Source: an uncultured Bacilli bacterium (GTDB lineage: Bacteria > Bacillota_I > Bacilli_A > RF39 > UBA660). Taken from it: 64,000 bases of DNA. Numbering within the stretch: position 1 is the stretch's first letter; every line of letters begins with the position of its first letter. The notes under the pieces are model-generated. The model searched no databases and had not been told where the DNA came from. It saw only the letters and a program-made list of their open reading frames with translations. The stretch covers positions 61,336 to 125,335 of the forward strand of contig CAKOMY010000003.1 of assembly GCA_934096815.1 (NCBI GenBank), read 5' to 3'. The translations under genes and the position numbers were made by a program. This document shows, one piece after another, positions 23,516-32,280 of this stretch.

Positions 23516-26125
23516 ATGAATAATAATATTAAGAACTATAAGAAAATAAATGATAATTTTAAAAAGGATTATCTATATATTACTGATAAAAATGATATTT
23601 CTAATATAAAGTATTTAAATGAAACAGAATATAATAAGTTGAAAGAATATAATAAGTTGCTTAATTATGATTATTATTCTACTTTAACATCTAGTCAACA
23701 ATCTACTATTATTAAATCGTATGCTATTAAGGTTTTAGCTCCTTTAAAAAGCCATTCTAATGTTAGTTCTAGTTCTTCTTCACAAAGTGTTAGTGCAACT
23801 AAGAAAGATACTGAATTAGTAATTAAAGATGATAAGGTTAGACTTATAAAGAGAATATTTGATTTTTCTAATTGTAATAAAGAATTATTAGATAAATCAC
23901 TTGATATAATTGATTTATTTGAAAAATGTGAAATGGATTTATCTTCATTTTTGTTTTATGGAGTTAATACTAAAAGATATAAAAATACTTGGGGAACCAC
24001 ATTAATAAAATTATTAAAATTAGATAAGATAGATTCTATTTCTAAAATATGGTTGTATTATAAGAATTATTATTTTAAACCAAAGAATTCTCATTATAGT
24101 GTTAAAAGTTTTTTAGATTTTATTACTAAATATGTAGAATATCCAAATTTATTAAAAAATATAATGAGTAGTTATAGTGATATTCCGGTGGATGTTAGAG
24201 ATTCATTAGATTATTTATTTAATTCAGATGTCTTTTCTAATAAAGAAACTAGTGAAGATTATTATATTCCAAAAATCCTTAGAAATGATATTAATACAGA
24301 TGATTATAAAGTAGATAAGAATGAAATTAATACATTGAATGATTTAAGAAATGCTCAATCTAAAATAGATGATGATATATTTAAGAATTTTTTATTAAGA
24401 AAAAGTTCACTAGGATTTAAAATAGCTCAAGATCTGTTTATGAAGGAATTATTTTTTCTAAATAGTTCAAATGCAATAAGTGATATTTTATTAAAGTATG
24501 GTAATTCAGAAAAACTTAAGTTATTACAATTTAATAATCGAAAAAATGTTGAAATGGTTGAATTAATAGAAAATATGTTAGTAATAACTAGCTTTATTGA
24601 ATCACTTAATAATGAAGAAGTATTTGATAAAGTATTTGAAAAATTATATTCAGATCGAAATTATTTAAATGTTATTAGAAGAATGATTTTTAAATATCAA
24701 CAAATGATGGTTAGGCTATATGAACTTGAATCAAATTATAATTTAACAGATGTTAAAGCAGCAATTGAATTTGGTAAGATAAATGGTAAAAATATTGGAA
24801 CAGTTTTAGGGTCTTATTCTAAAAAAGTAAATGTTTTGGATTTGACTAATTGCAAATATACATTATATGCTCATGTTGTAAGTGATTATGAAAATATAAA
24901 GAATTTAGTAGAAGGAAAAGATGGCGAAAACAAAGTATTTATTAGCCTTTCACCTATAAGTCATCGTAATCAAGTATATTATATAAATCCAACTAATAAA
25001 ATAATTCTTGCTTATGATTATATACCAGAGGGAAGCTATATCTTAGGCTCAGAAACTAATGTTGGATCTAATTATGTTATTAGAGATCATTCGGCAGATT
25101 TTGATAAAGATATTTCATATGAGCAAAAGGGAATACTAGAGGCAAGTATGGCTCCAAGTGGTAATAATGCAGAAACTGTTGTTCTTAGATCTGGATTAAA
25201 ACCGTGTGGAATAATTATACCTAAAGGAATGAATGTAACACCAGAAATTATTAGATATAGTTTATTATATGATTTACCATTAATATTTACACAAAGACAA
25301 TACACAAGGATTGAAAATCCAGAAGATATTGAATTATCAGGTGCTTTTGATAATGATAAACATGAAAATATCGAAGATATTTCTTCATATTTAAATAATG
25401 TTAAAGGAATTCAATTAAATAATGAAAAAAAATCTAATCGAATTGGTGTAATTACTGACTTACATGGTATGTATGAGCCTACTTTAGCAGTTTTAGAAGA
25501 TATGAGAAGTAAAGGAATTACTGAAATATATTCTTTAGGAGATAATATTGGTTTTGGACCTAATCCTCATGAGGTTTTAGAACTATTAAGAAAGTATAAT
25601 GTAACAAGTATTTATGGCAACCATGAAATATATGCAGTTGATGGTATGGATGCTTTGAGTGAACATATGGCTACTTTATCACCTTATACTGTAGAACAAG
25701 ATAAAAAGAGAACAGCCTGGACAAGAAAGCAATTAACTCAAGAAGATATTGATGATATTATGAAATATGACAGCAAGATAGTGATTGAACGTGGTGGTAA
25801 AAAAATAACTCTTGTTCATAGTAGAAAAGAAGATATATATGAAAACGAAGGACATTTTGTTAAACCAACAATAGATCCATCATCAATTATTATAGAAGGA
25901 CATGAACATTTTGAACATAATGATAATGGTGCTATAACATTAAGAGCAGCAGGAATGGGATTTAATTATAATGATTATGGTACTGCAAGGTATCTAATTA
26001 TAGAAGAAGATGGAAGTTTCAATAAAGTACTCGTACCATATAACATCACAAATTTAAAAGAAAGTATTAATGAGTCAGGTATGGGTGAAGATGTACGTAG
26101 TACAATTGATAGATTTGTAAGGTGA
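23516..26125 (+). CDS. Large protein with C-terminal calcineurin-like phosphoesterase domain
   Basis: An 869-residue protein without signal peptide. Residues about 640-850 form a metallophosphoesterase of the YfcE/ApaH-like class: TDLHG (near 643), GDNIGFGPNP (near 673), YGNHE (near 698), VHSRK (near 768) and EGHEH (near 793). The first 630 residues are unrecognised: a Ser-rich linker near 80-100, a helical middle, and a compact part near 440-600 with SPISHRNQVYYINP and RDHSADFDKD. The latter is similar in style to nucleotide- or ADP-ribose-handling folds, but no motif settles it. Only a weak ribosome site (GGTGATAG) precedes ATG 23516. A 45-codon frame follows after 5 nt. Confidence 0.8.
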   Translation: MNNNIKNYKKINDNFKKDYLYITDKNDISNIKYLNETEYNKLKEYNKLLNYDYYSTLTSSQQSTIIKSYAIKVLAPLKSHSNVSSSSSSQSVSATKKDTELVIKDDKVRLIKRIFDFSNCNKELLDKSLDIIDLFEKCEMDLSSFLFYGVNTKRYKNTWGTTLIKLLKLDKIDSISKIWLYYKNYYFKPKNSHYSVKSFLDFITKYVEYPNLLKNIMSSYSDIPVDVRDSLDYLFNSDVFSNKETSEDYYIPKILRNDINTDDYKVDKNEINTLNDLRNAQSKIDDDIFKNFLLRKSSLGFKIAQDLFMKELFFLNSSNAISDILLKYGNSEKLKLLQFNNRKNVEMVELIENMLVITSFIESLNNEEVFDKVFEKLYSDRNYLNVIRRMIFKYQQMMVRLYELESNYNLTDVKAAIEFGKINGKNIGTVLGSYSKKVNVLDLTNCKYTLYAHVVSDYENIKNLVEGKDGENKVFISLSPISHRNQVYYINPTNKIILAYDYIPEGSYILGSETNVGSNYVIRDHSADFDKDISYEQKGILEASMAPSGNNAETVVLRSGLKPCGIIIPKGMNVTPEIIRYSLLYDLPLIFTQRQYTRIENPEDIELSGAFDNDKHENIEDISSYLNNVKGIQLNNEKKSNRIGVITDLHGMYEPTLAVLEDMRSKGITEIYSLGDNIGFGPNPHEVLELLRKYNVTSIYGNHEIYAVDGMDALSEHMATLSPYTVEQDKKRTAWTRKQLTQEDIDDIMKYDSKIVIERGGKKITLVHSRKEDIYENEGHFVKPTIDPSSIIIEGHEHFEHNDNGAITLRAAGMGFNYNDYGTARYLIIEEDGSFNKVLVPYNITNLKESINESGMGEDVRSTIDRFVR

Positions 26126-26130
26126 TAGTA

Positions 26131-26268
26131 ATGGAATTATATACTAAAGATGAATTAAATATATTGAAAAAATTAATCGAAGAAACAGGGGAAAAAGGTA
26201 AGTTTAAAGAAACATTAGAAAGTATTGATAATTGTTCAAAGATAATAGATACTGAAAATAATGATTAA
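26131..26268 (+). CDS. 45-residue acidic/basic helical peptide
   Basis: ATG at 26131 starts a 45-codon frame (MELYTKDELNILKKLIEETG then KFKETLESIDNCSK) ending at TAA 26266-26268. AGGTGAT at the end of the preceding gene serves as a ribosome site, so the two are likely co-translated. It is helical and soluble. Its function is unknown. Confidence 0.45.
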   Translation: MELYTKDELNILKKLIEETGEKGKFKETLESIDNCSKIIDTENND

Positions 26269-26276
26269 TAAAATTT

Positions 26277-26302
26277 AAAGAATTCTTAAGAATTCTTTTT
26301 TT
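26277..26302 (+). terminator. Intrinsic terminator
   Basis: AAAGAATTC-TTAA-GAATTCTTT followed by TTTTT, directly after the 45-codon frame. Confidence 0.75.
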
Positions 26303-26309
26303 GGTATGG

Positions 26310-26441
26310 CTAAATTATTACTAATAATAGTGGAGTAGATATTGGAAATTCATTTAATTCATCTTCTTTCTCGAATTCTAAAACTACATCAATAAGTGCA
26401 TTTTCACTTAATTTAATTGGGAATGATTTAAAATCAAACAT
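26310..26441 (-). CDS. 43-residue small protein, hypothetical
   Basis: On the minus strand AGAGGT lies 6 nt before ATG (26441-26439) and opens a 43-codon frame: MFDFKSFPIKLSENALIDVV followed by an acidic stretch and a hydrophobic end (PLLLVII). The good ribosome site is the only support; the region around it is degenerate. Confidence 0.4.
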   Translation of the reverse strand: MFDFKSFPIKLSENALIDVVLEFEKEDELNEFPISTPLLLVII

Positions 26442-26479
26442 TTTATTACCTCTTTTCTTTATTAAAATATTTCACATAA

Positions 26480-26690
26480 AAATATTGCACATTGCAATTT
26501 GGACAGTTATATTGATTTTTATAAAAACTATAATATCTTATAATTTTAAATACCTTAATAACATTAAAATAAATATTTCAGCAGTTACAGTTTCTTCATG
26601 ATAAAACTCGTCTTTATGCGCATTATAACAAAATGTAACATTATTGCCATCATAATATATAAAACCAATCCTTATACTATAAATATAGTG
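26480..26690 (-). pseudogene. Gene remnant on the minus strand
   Basis: The minus strand reads IRIGFIYYDGNNVTFCYNAH continuing to HEETVTAEIFILMLLRYLKL and a stop. After a frame change it reads NQYNCPNCNVQYFYVKYF. No start codon is found, and the two parts do not join in frame, so it looks like a decayed gene that ended in a CxxC motif. The parent family is unknown. Confidence 0.35.
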
Positions 26691-26732
26691 TGAAACTTTT
26701 TACGTTAATTTATACAAAAAAGTTTCACACTA
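26686..26732. repeat. Perfect 16-bp inverted repeat
   Basis: TAGTGTGAAACTTTTT (26686-26701) and AAAAAGTTTCACACTA (26717-26732) are exact reverse complements around a 15-nt loop. It lies between two decayed frames. It could be a bidirectional terminator or the relic of a small mobile element. Confidence 0.6.
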
Positions 26733-26768
26733 ATAAAAAAGTAATATAATGATACTAGAGGTGCTTTA

Positions 26769-26944
26769 TATGGATAACCAAATACAAATACTAAATTTAA
26801 TAAATCAAAAGGAATAATAGTAATTCCTGTTGAAAAAATTGATCAGTATAAATCATTACTCATTAAATATTACGAAACAAATAATAATACTGAAATAAAA
26901 AGTTTTTTAATTAATGACTGTTACATTAATATTAATATAAAATA
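26769..26944 (+). pseudogene. Frameshifted small gene
   Basis: ATG at 26769 with GAGGTG upstream reads MDNQIQILNLINQKE and stops. A different frame across the same bases is open and gives NTKFNKSKGIIVIPVEKIDQ continuing to YKSLLIKYYETNNN and a stop at 26942-26944. A promoter-like TAATATAATG precedes it. The arrangement suggests a single-base frameshift near the start of a gene of about 57 codons. Confidence 0.35.
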
Positions 26945-26971
26945 AACACTACCTTAACTCGTAGTGTTTAT
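26942..26971. terminator. Bidirectional terminator
   Basis: ATAAACACTAC-CTTAACTC-GTAGTGTTTAT, an 11-bp perfect stem with A/T runs on both sides. It overlaps the stop codon of the minus-strand dNTPase gene. Confidence 0.75.
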
Positions 26972-28067
26972 ATTCGTTTAAGAAATATTCATCGGTCATC
27001 CCAGCAATATAATCGATAACAACTCTTTCATCAGTTGTATTATTTTTGTAATCGTTATTCATTGGTAAATAGAAATTAGAATATATCTTGGAATTTACAT
27101 CTTTTTCCTTTAAAGAACATAATAAATTATCAAATAGATATTCAAATTTATGTTTAATTTCATTTAATTCTTCGTTAGTATAAATTTTATCGTAAATATT
27201 TTCATAATTAAATTTTTTTAGATTAACTATTGCATTAAATATTTTATCATCCACGCATATATAATCCTTGTCTAAACTATTTTGAACAACATTAGTTATA
27301 ATCGCATTAACAATTTCTCGGTTTGTTGTTCCTAAAACATCTGATATTTCTTTAGGAATATCTTTTTTATTAAATAAACCTAATTTTTCAGCATCTTCAA
27401 TATCCCTTCCTAAATAGGCAATAATATCTGATAATCTAACAACACAACCTTCTAAAGTCATTGGAACTAAAGTTTTAACATATTTTGGAATATTATAACA
27501 ATTATTATAATCATTTAGAAAGTCACCTGCTGTTTTCTTTTTAGGTCTATATTCTTGAAGTTCTAACTCGCCATTATGACATAAGATTCCATCTAATACT
27601 TGAACACTTAAGTTTAATCCCTCGCCATTATTTTCAAGAATCATTAAATTTCTAACACTTTGAACATTATGATTAAAATATCCTTCATTATGTTTTAAAC
27701 TTATTTCATTTAAAAATGCTTCACCAATATGTCCATAAGGAACATGACCTAAGTCATGACCTAGTGCAATAGCCTCAATTAAATCCTCATTTAATGATAA
27801 AGCCCTTCCAATAGAACGAGCTATTTTAGCAACTAATTGAACGTGTATGCTTCTTCTTGATACATTGTCATTTGTTGGTAAAGTAAAAACCTGAGTTTTA
27901 CCAATATATCTAGTATATGAAGAAGAGTAAATAATACGATCAGTATCTCTAAAAAAATTAGGTCTAATATCAGGAATATAATCTTTAAATCTTATTGATT
28001 CTTTATCAAAAGTTGCATATTTAGAATAATTTCTTTCATGTTTAAGCATAATATCCTTAATTTCCAT
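26949..28067 (-). CDS. dGTPase-like HD-domain dNTP triphosphohydrolase
   Basis: A 372-residue cytoplasmic HD-superfamily protein. The dGTPase entry RDTDRIIYSSSYTRYIGKTQ lies near residues 40-59, and the HD motif with its partner residues is in GHDLGHVPYGHIGE (near 102-115). The N-terminal RRSIHVQLVAKIARSIGRAL helix is also typical. It hydrolyses deoxynucleoside triphosphates to nucleoside and triphosphate, probably balancing dNTP pools. ATG at 28067 was chosen over 28073 because AGGAGA lies 9-10 nt before the former. It directly follows the LTA-synthase-like gene and likely shares its transcript. Confidence 0.9.
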   Translation of the reverse strand: MEIKDIMLKHERNYSKYATFDKESIRFKDYIPDIRPNFFRDTDRIIYSSSYTRYIGKTQVFTLPTNDNVSRRSIHVQLVAKIARSIGRALSLNEDLIEAIALGHDLGHVPYGHIGEAFLNEISLKHNEGYFNHNVQSVRNLMILENNGEGLNLSVQVLDGILCHNGELELQEYRPKKKTAGDFLNDYNNCYNIPKYVKTLVPMTLEGCVVRLSDIIAYLGRDIEDAEKLGLFNKKDIPKEISDVLGTTNREIVNAIITNVVQNSLDKDYICVDDKIFNAIVNLKKFNYENIYDKIYTNEELNEIKHKFEYLFDNLLCSLKEKDVNSKIYSNFYLPMNNDYKNNTTDERVVIDYIAGMTDEYFLNEYKHYELR

Positions 28068-28079
28068 AATCATTTTCTC

Positions 28080-30011
28080 CTATTTAAATATTTTTCTATA
28101 ATAATCAGTATCTAATATATTCTTAGAAATCACATATTTGTTATAAACAATGTTATTAATTTCTTCAATATAATTATCATCTACATCATCACTATAAGCT
28201 GTAAAATTCTTAGTAGCTGCGTTATATTTGCCTTTATCAGTTATCCATGAACGATCATTAAATATAACTAAACCATCACTATCAGATAGTAAATCGGTTC
28301 CCATTAATAATCTTGAATCATATTCAATACCAAATAAATTTAACACAGTAGGTAAGATATCTAAACTTTCTCCTAATTTATCAACTTCAACTGTTTTAGT
28401 AAGTTTACTATTATATATAATTAAATTATTTTTATGAATATCAAATTTTTCATCTTCAATATTCATTATTTCTTTCATTTGATTAGTAGTTAATCCATAA
28501 GGATAATGATCAGCCGATAAAACAATTACAGTATCATTTAAAATACCTTTTTCCTCTAACTTATTTAATAATTCCTCCAAAGCCTTATCAAGCTCAATTT
28601 GAGCAGCAATATAAGCTTTAATAGCATCACTATATGGTAAATCTTTAACAGCATCTTTATTCTTATAAGACATATTATTTCCCATAAAGTTATATTCAAG
28701 GTGTCCGCTAATAGTCATATAATAAGTCATAAAATGTTCATCACTAGAATACATATCAAATGTTGCATTAATCATTTCTAAATCACTTTGAGGCCACTTC
28801 TTACAATTCATCCCTTTAATCTTTTCTAAACCATTACCACAAGCCATATAAGTTTGATATCCCATATTAGGATGAGATAAATGTCTATTATAATATTTAT
28901 AGGTTCCATCATGAAATGCATAAGTTTTATAACCTAAACTAGAGAAGACATTACCATAAGAATAAGGTAAATAATTCTTACTTGATTTAGAGAATGACCA
29001 AACACTTTCTTTAGGAAGTAAACTATTTAAAGTAACATACTCTCCATCAGATGTTGATACGTAATAAACAGGAGTATAAAAGTTAGTGAATTTAAAACTA
29101 GAATTAACAAGTTTATATAAAGTAGGAGTTAAATCTTTATTAACAGCAATAGGACTAAATGCTTCAGCTGTAATTGAAATTAAATTTTTACCTTTAAATA
29201 TACCTGTGTATTTATTTTTATTAGTTGGAGTAATGGTACTAAAATATTCATCTATACTTTTAATATTTTTATTTGTTTCATTAACTGCTAGTTCATTAAA
29301 ATCAATATCAGTTATATTATATTTCTTAGAATTATCTATTATAATCTCATCATTAGGTTTTATTGTAGTAACATTATCTTCATCAAAACCAAATAAAGAT
29401 CTTTTTAAATCTAATCTTAAAGTTGTAAGTATTCCAAACTTTTGAGCAGTTTGATTAGGTACATGTTTATGAAAATATAAGTTATTAGCACTATAAATCT
29501 CATTACCATCAATATTTAATGATAATAAAGTTAAAATAAATAAGACTATTAATGTTATCCCTTTAATAACTAACTCCTTAATATTTAAAACATTTGCCTC
29601 TTTAAATTTATGTAATATAATATTTAAAGGAATAGGTATAAATAATAAAATAATACCAAATATATTTTCTTTAATAACCTTAATTATGGCACTTAAGAAA
29701 CCAAATACTTGTCCACCATGAAATATAGAATAAATACTTAAAGTATTTCCATAAAACTTAAAATTTGTAAAATAAGCAATAAATAAAATACTTAAAAATG
29801 AATTTATAAATATATTTAACCACTTATTTATATTTTTATTTTTTGTTATTGAACAAACTATATCAATAAATAATGTATTTATTAAGCTAAATAAAAGAAT
29901 AAACAACACTTCATTTATACTAAAACTTTTAAATATTAATATATGATAAATTATTTCTAAATATAAAATGTTTAATAAATTTATCATATAATTTTTAATT
30001 ATTAACTTCAT
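28080..30011 (-). CDS. LTA-synthase-family sulfatase-fold membrane enzyme
   Basis: A 643-residue protein with about five N-terminal membrane segments (residues about 5-180) and an extracellular alkaline-phosphatase/sulfatase-like domain. Visible motifs: SITAEAFSP for the first metal site, TSDGEY containing the candidate nucleophile Thr, YYMTISGHLEY, and SADHYPYG with the second metal Asp-His. Such enzymes polymerise glycerol phosphate from phosphatidylglycerol into lipoteichoic acid or transfer phosphoglycerol to glycans. ATG at 30011 sits 9 nt after AAGGTG, and the GTG at 30023 falls inside that site. The glycolipid-anchor glycosyltransferase relic at 2551-3162 is possibly related in pathway. 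Confidence 0.92.
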   Translation of the reverse strand: MKLIIKNYMINLLNILYLEIIYHILIFKSFSINEVLFILLFSLINTLFIDIVCSITKNKNINKWLNIFINSFLSILFIAYFTNFKFYGNTLSIYSIFHGGQVFGFLSAIIKVIKENIFGIILLFIPIPLNIILHKFKEANVLNIKELVIKGITLIVLFILTLLSLNIDGNEIYSANNLYFHKHVPNQTAQKFGILTTLRLDLKRSLFGFDEDNVTTIKPNDEIIIDNSKKYNITDIDFNELAVNETNKNIKSIDEYFSTITPTNKNKYTGIFKGKNLISITAEAFSPIAVNKDLTPTLYKLVNSSFKFTNFYTPVYYVSTSDGEYVTLNSLLPKESVWSFSKSSKNYLPYSYGNVFSSLGYKTYAFHDGTYKYYNRHLSHPNMGYQTYMACGNGLEKIKGMNCKKWPQSDLEMINATFDMYSSDEHFMTYYMTISGHLEYNFMGNNMSYKNKDAVKDLPYSDAIKAYIAAQIELDKALEELLNKLEEKGILNDTVIVLSADHYPYGLTTNQMKEIMNIEDEKFDIHKNNLIIYNSKLTKTVEVDKLGESLDILPTVLNLFGIEYDSRLLMGTDLLSDSDGLVIFNDRSWITDKGKYNAATKNFTAYSDDVDDNYIEEINNIVYNKYVISKNILDTDYYRKIFK

Positions 30012-30071
30012 AATTCCAATCACCTTATTTGTATTTTAACATTTTTTTATTATTAAAGTATATGTTTATTT

Positions 30072-30114
30072 AGCAAAAATTTTGCTTACATTTTTAAAAA
30101 ATTTATGTTATAAA
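30072..30114 (+). promoter_or_regulatory. Promoter and palindromic operator of the MATE-kinase gene
   Basis: AGCAAAA-A-TTTTGCT (30072-30086) is a 15-bp palindrome adjoining a -35 candidate TTACAT (30086-30091), with a 17-nt spacer to TATAAA (30109-30114). A regulator binding here would block transcription. This is inference from position. Confidence 0.45.
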
Positions 30115-30149
30115 ATATAAGGCTAATTAAAAAGGAGAGGATGTTTATT

Positions 30150-32126
30150 ATGAAAAAGAATGATTTAGCTACAGAAAAAATAAATAAATTAATAATCTCA
30201 TTTGCGATTCCATGTGTAATTAGTATGATAATTAATTCTATTTATAATATCGTTGATCAAATATTTATAGGAAAGGGAGTTGGAACCTTAGGTAATGCGG
30301 CTACTAATGTTATATTTCCATTAGTTATTTTAGCAAGTGCGATAGCAGGTTTAATTGGAAATGGTGCTGCTGCTAACTTTTCATTAAGACTGGGAGAAGG
30401 AAATAAAGATAGTGCTAAGAAAAGTGTTGGAGAAGCAATAACTTTATCATTTATAGTATCTATTATTTTTACCTTAATAAGTTTTATTCTATTACCTAAA
30501 TTATTATATTTCTTTGGGTGTACCGAAAATGTATATAGTTATGCGTATAATTATGGAAAAATTATTTTAATTGGGATGCCATTTATGATTGTATATTCTG
30601 TTTTTTCTAATATAATTAGAGCTGATGGTTCACCAAAGTATTCAATGGTTATGCTTATTATAGGTGCTATTATTAATATTATCTTAGATCCTGTATTTAT
30701 TTTTGGATTTAACTTAGGTGTTAAAGGAGGAGCTATTGCAACTGTTATAGGTCAAATAGTATCTTTCATAATTGCAATTATTTATTTAAAGAAGTTTAAA
30801 ACTATTAAATTAGAAAAAGATGATTTTAAATTATCAAAAAATATCTTAAAGATATTATCACTTGGATTATCTTCATTTATTACTCAATTAACAATTTTAG
30901 TTTTATTCGTATTTATGAATAATATTATGACTAAATTTGGAGCAAAAAGTGTATATGGAGCAGATATTCCTTTATCAGTATATGGTGTTTTAAGTAAGAT
31001 AAATAGTATTTATGTATCTATCATATTGGGTGTATCAATTGGAGTTCAACCAATTATTGGTTTTAATTTTGGGGCTGGAAACATAGACAGAGTTAAAGAA
31101 GTACTTAAAAAAGTAATAATTTTAAATTTCTTAATAGGTATTATATTTAATATTATTTTATATTGTTTTCCTAAAGAAATAGTAAGTATATTTATTACAA
31201 GCAGTGATGCTAATTATGACTTATTTATGGAATTTGCTGTCTTAATGTGTAAAACATTCTTTATGGTATGTGCATTAAATGCCATAGAAATGACAACAAG
31301 CATAGTTATTCAAAGTTTAGGTCATGTAAAGAAAGCAACTGCTGTATCATTTATTAGACAAATAATTTTATTAATACCGATATCTTTATTACTATGTATT
31401 ACTTTTAACAAAGGAATATATGGTGTTTTAGATGCCGGTAGAATTTCTGATAGTATAACTTTTGTAATTGCTTTAATATTATATATAAGTGAGTATAAAG
31501 GATTATCTAAACTTAAAGTTGATGTTATAGATGAAAACGCTAATAACGAAAATAAATATGTTGGTAATAAAATAATTATTACTATTGGTAGAGAATATGG
31601 TTCTGGTGGACACTATGTTGGAAAGCTACTTGCAAAAAAATTAGGAGTTAACTTCTACGATAAAAATATTATTTCTTTAGTTAGCAAAGAATCAGGTTTA
31701 TCTAAAATTTATATTGCTAGTAATGAAGAAAGCTTAAATAACGCTAAATATGAAAGTAATAATGATAATTTAATATTTATTGCTGAATCAAAAGTAATTA
31801 AAAAAATTGCTAAAAGTGAATCTTGCGTAATTGTTGGTAGATGTGCTGATTATATTTTAGATGGTAACAAAGATGTATTAAAAGTATTCTTATATAGTGA
31901 TGAAGCAAGTAAAATAAATAGATGTGTTAAATATTATGGAATTTCTAAAAATAAAGCTTTAAATGAAATTAAGAAAATAGATAAAGAAAGAAGTAAACAT
32001 TATAATTTCTATACTAATAAAGAATGGGGTAATGTTTCTAATTATGACTTACTTATTAATGTTGATAAATATGGAGTAGAATCTACTGCTGATCTAATTT
32101 ATAGCTATATCATAAACAAAAAATAA
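30150..32126 (+). CDS. MATE-family efflux transporter fused to a cytidylate-kinase-like domain
   Basis: A 658-residue fusion. Residues about 1-455 are a 12-segment MATE transporter (NKLIISFAIPCVISMIINSI, then VDQIFIGKGVGTLGNAA, and GVSIGVQPIIGFNFGAG in the second half), which exports drugs or metabolites using ion gradients. Residues from about 471 are a P-loop kinase of the cytidylate-kinase-like group: ITIGREYGSGGHYVGKLLAK near 474-493, then IVGRCADYIL and a lid-like KERSKHYNFYTNKEWG. ATG at 30150 was taken over 30141 because GGAGAGG ends at 30140. A palindrome overlaps its promoter region. No frameshift separates the parts. Confidence 0.9.
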   Translation: MKKNDLATEKINKLIISFAIPCVISMIINSIYNIVDQIFIGKGVGTLGNAATNVIFPLVILASAIAGLIGNGAAANFSLRLGEGNKDSAKKSVGEAITLSFIVSIIFTLISFILLPKLLYFFGCTENVYSYAYNYGKIILIGMPFMIVYSVFSNIIRADGSPKYSMVMLIIGAIINIILDPVFIFGFNLGVKGGAIATVIGQIVSFIIAIIYLKKFKTIKLEKDDFKLSKNILKILSLGLSSFITQLTILVLFVFMNNIMTKFGAKSVYGADIPLSVYGVLSKINSIYVSIILGVSIGVQPIIGFNFGAGNIDRVKEVLKKVIILNFLIGIIFNIILYCFPKEIVSIFITSSDANYDLFMEFAVLMCKTFFMVCALNAIEMTTSIVIQSLGHVKKATAVSFIRQIILLIPISLLLCITFNKGIYGVLDAGRISDSITFVIALILYISEYKGLSKLKVDVIDENANNENKYVGNKIIITIGREYGSGGHYVGKLLAKKLGVNFYDKNIISLVSKESGLSKIYIASNEESLNNAKYESNNDNLIFIAESKVIKKIAKSESCVIVGRCADYILDGNKDVLKVFLYSDEASKINRCVKYYGISKNKALNEIKKIDKERSKHYNFYTNKEWGNVSNYDLLINVDKYGVESTADLIYSYIINKK

Positions 32127-32128
32127 CA

Positions 32129-32156
32129 AAGGTAACTTAACTGTTATCTTTTTTTA
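32129..32156 (+). terminator. Intrinsic terminator
   Basis: AAGGTAAC-TTAACT-GTTATCTT followed by TTTTT just after the MATE-kinase stop. Confidence 0.7.
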
Positions 32157-32226
32157 GTGCTTAAACAAGATACATTATTAAATGATAATTTAAATATAAT
32201 TTTTTATATTGAATAAATGTTTCGTA

Positions 32227-32256
32227 TTGACTAGAGGGGGCATTTTATCCTATAAT
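32227..32256 (+). promoter_or_regulatory. Promoter with five-G tract, SipW-type gene 1
   Basis: TTGACT (32227-32232), an 18-nt spacer holding GGGGG (32236-32240), and TATAAT (32251-32256). TTCG precedes the -35 box, as in the seven-G promoters at 38617, 61958 and 63748. Confidence 0.7.
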
Positions 32257-32280
32257 TCATAATAGAAGAGGATAAAGAAA

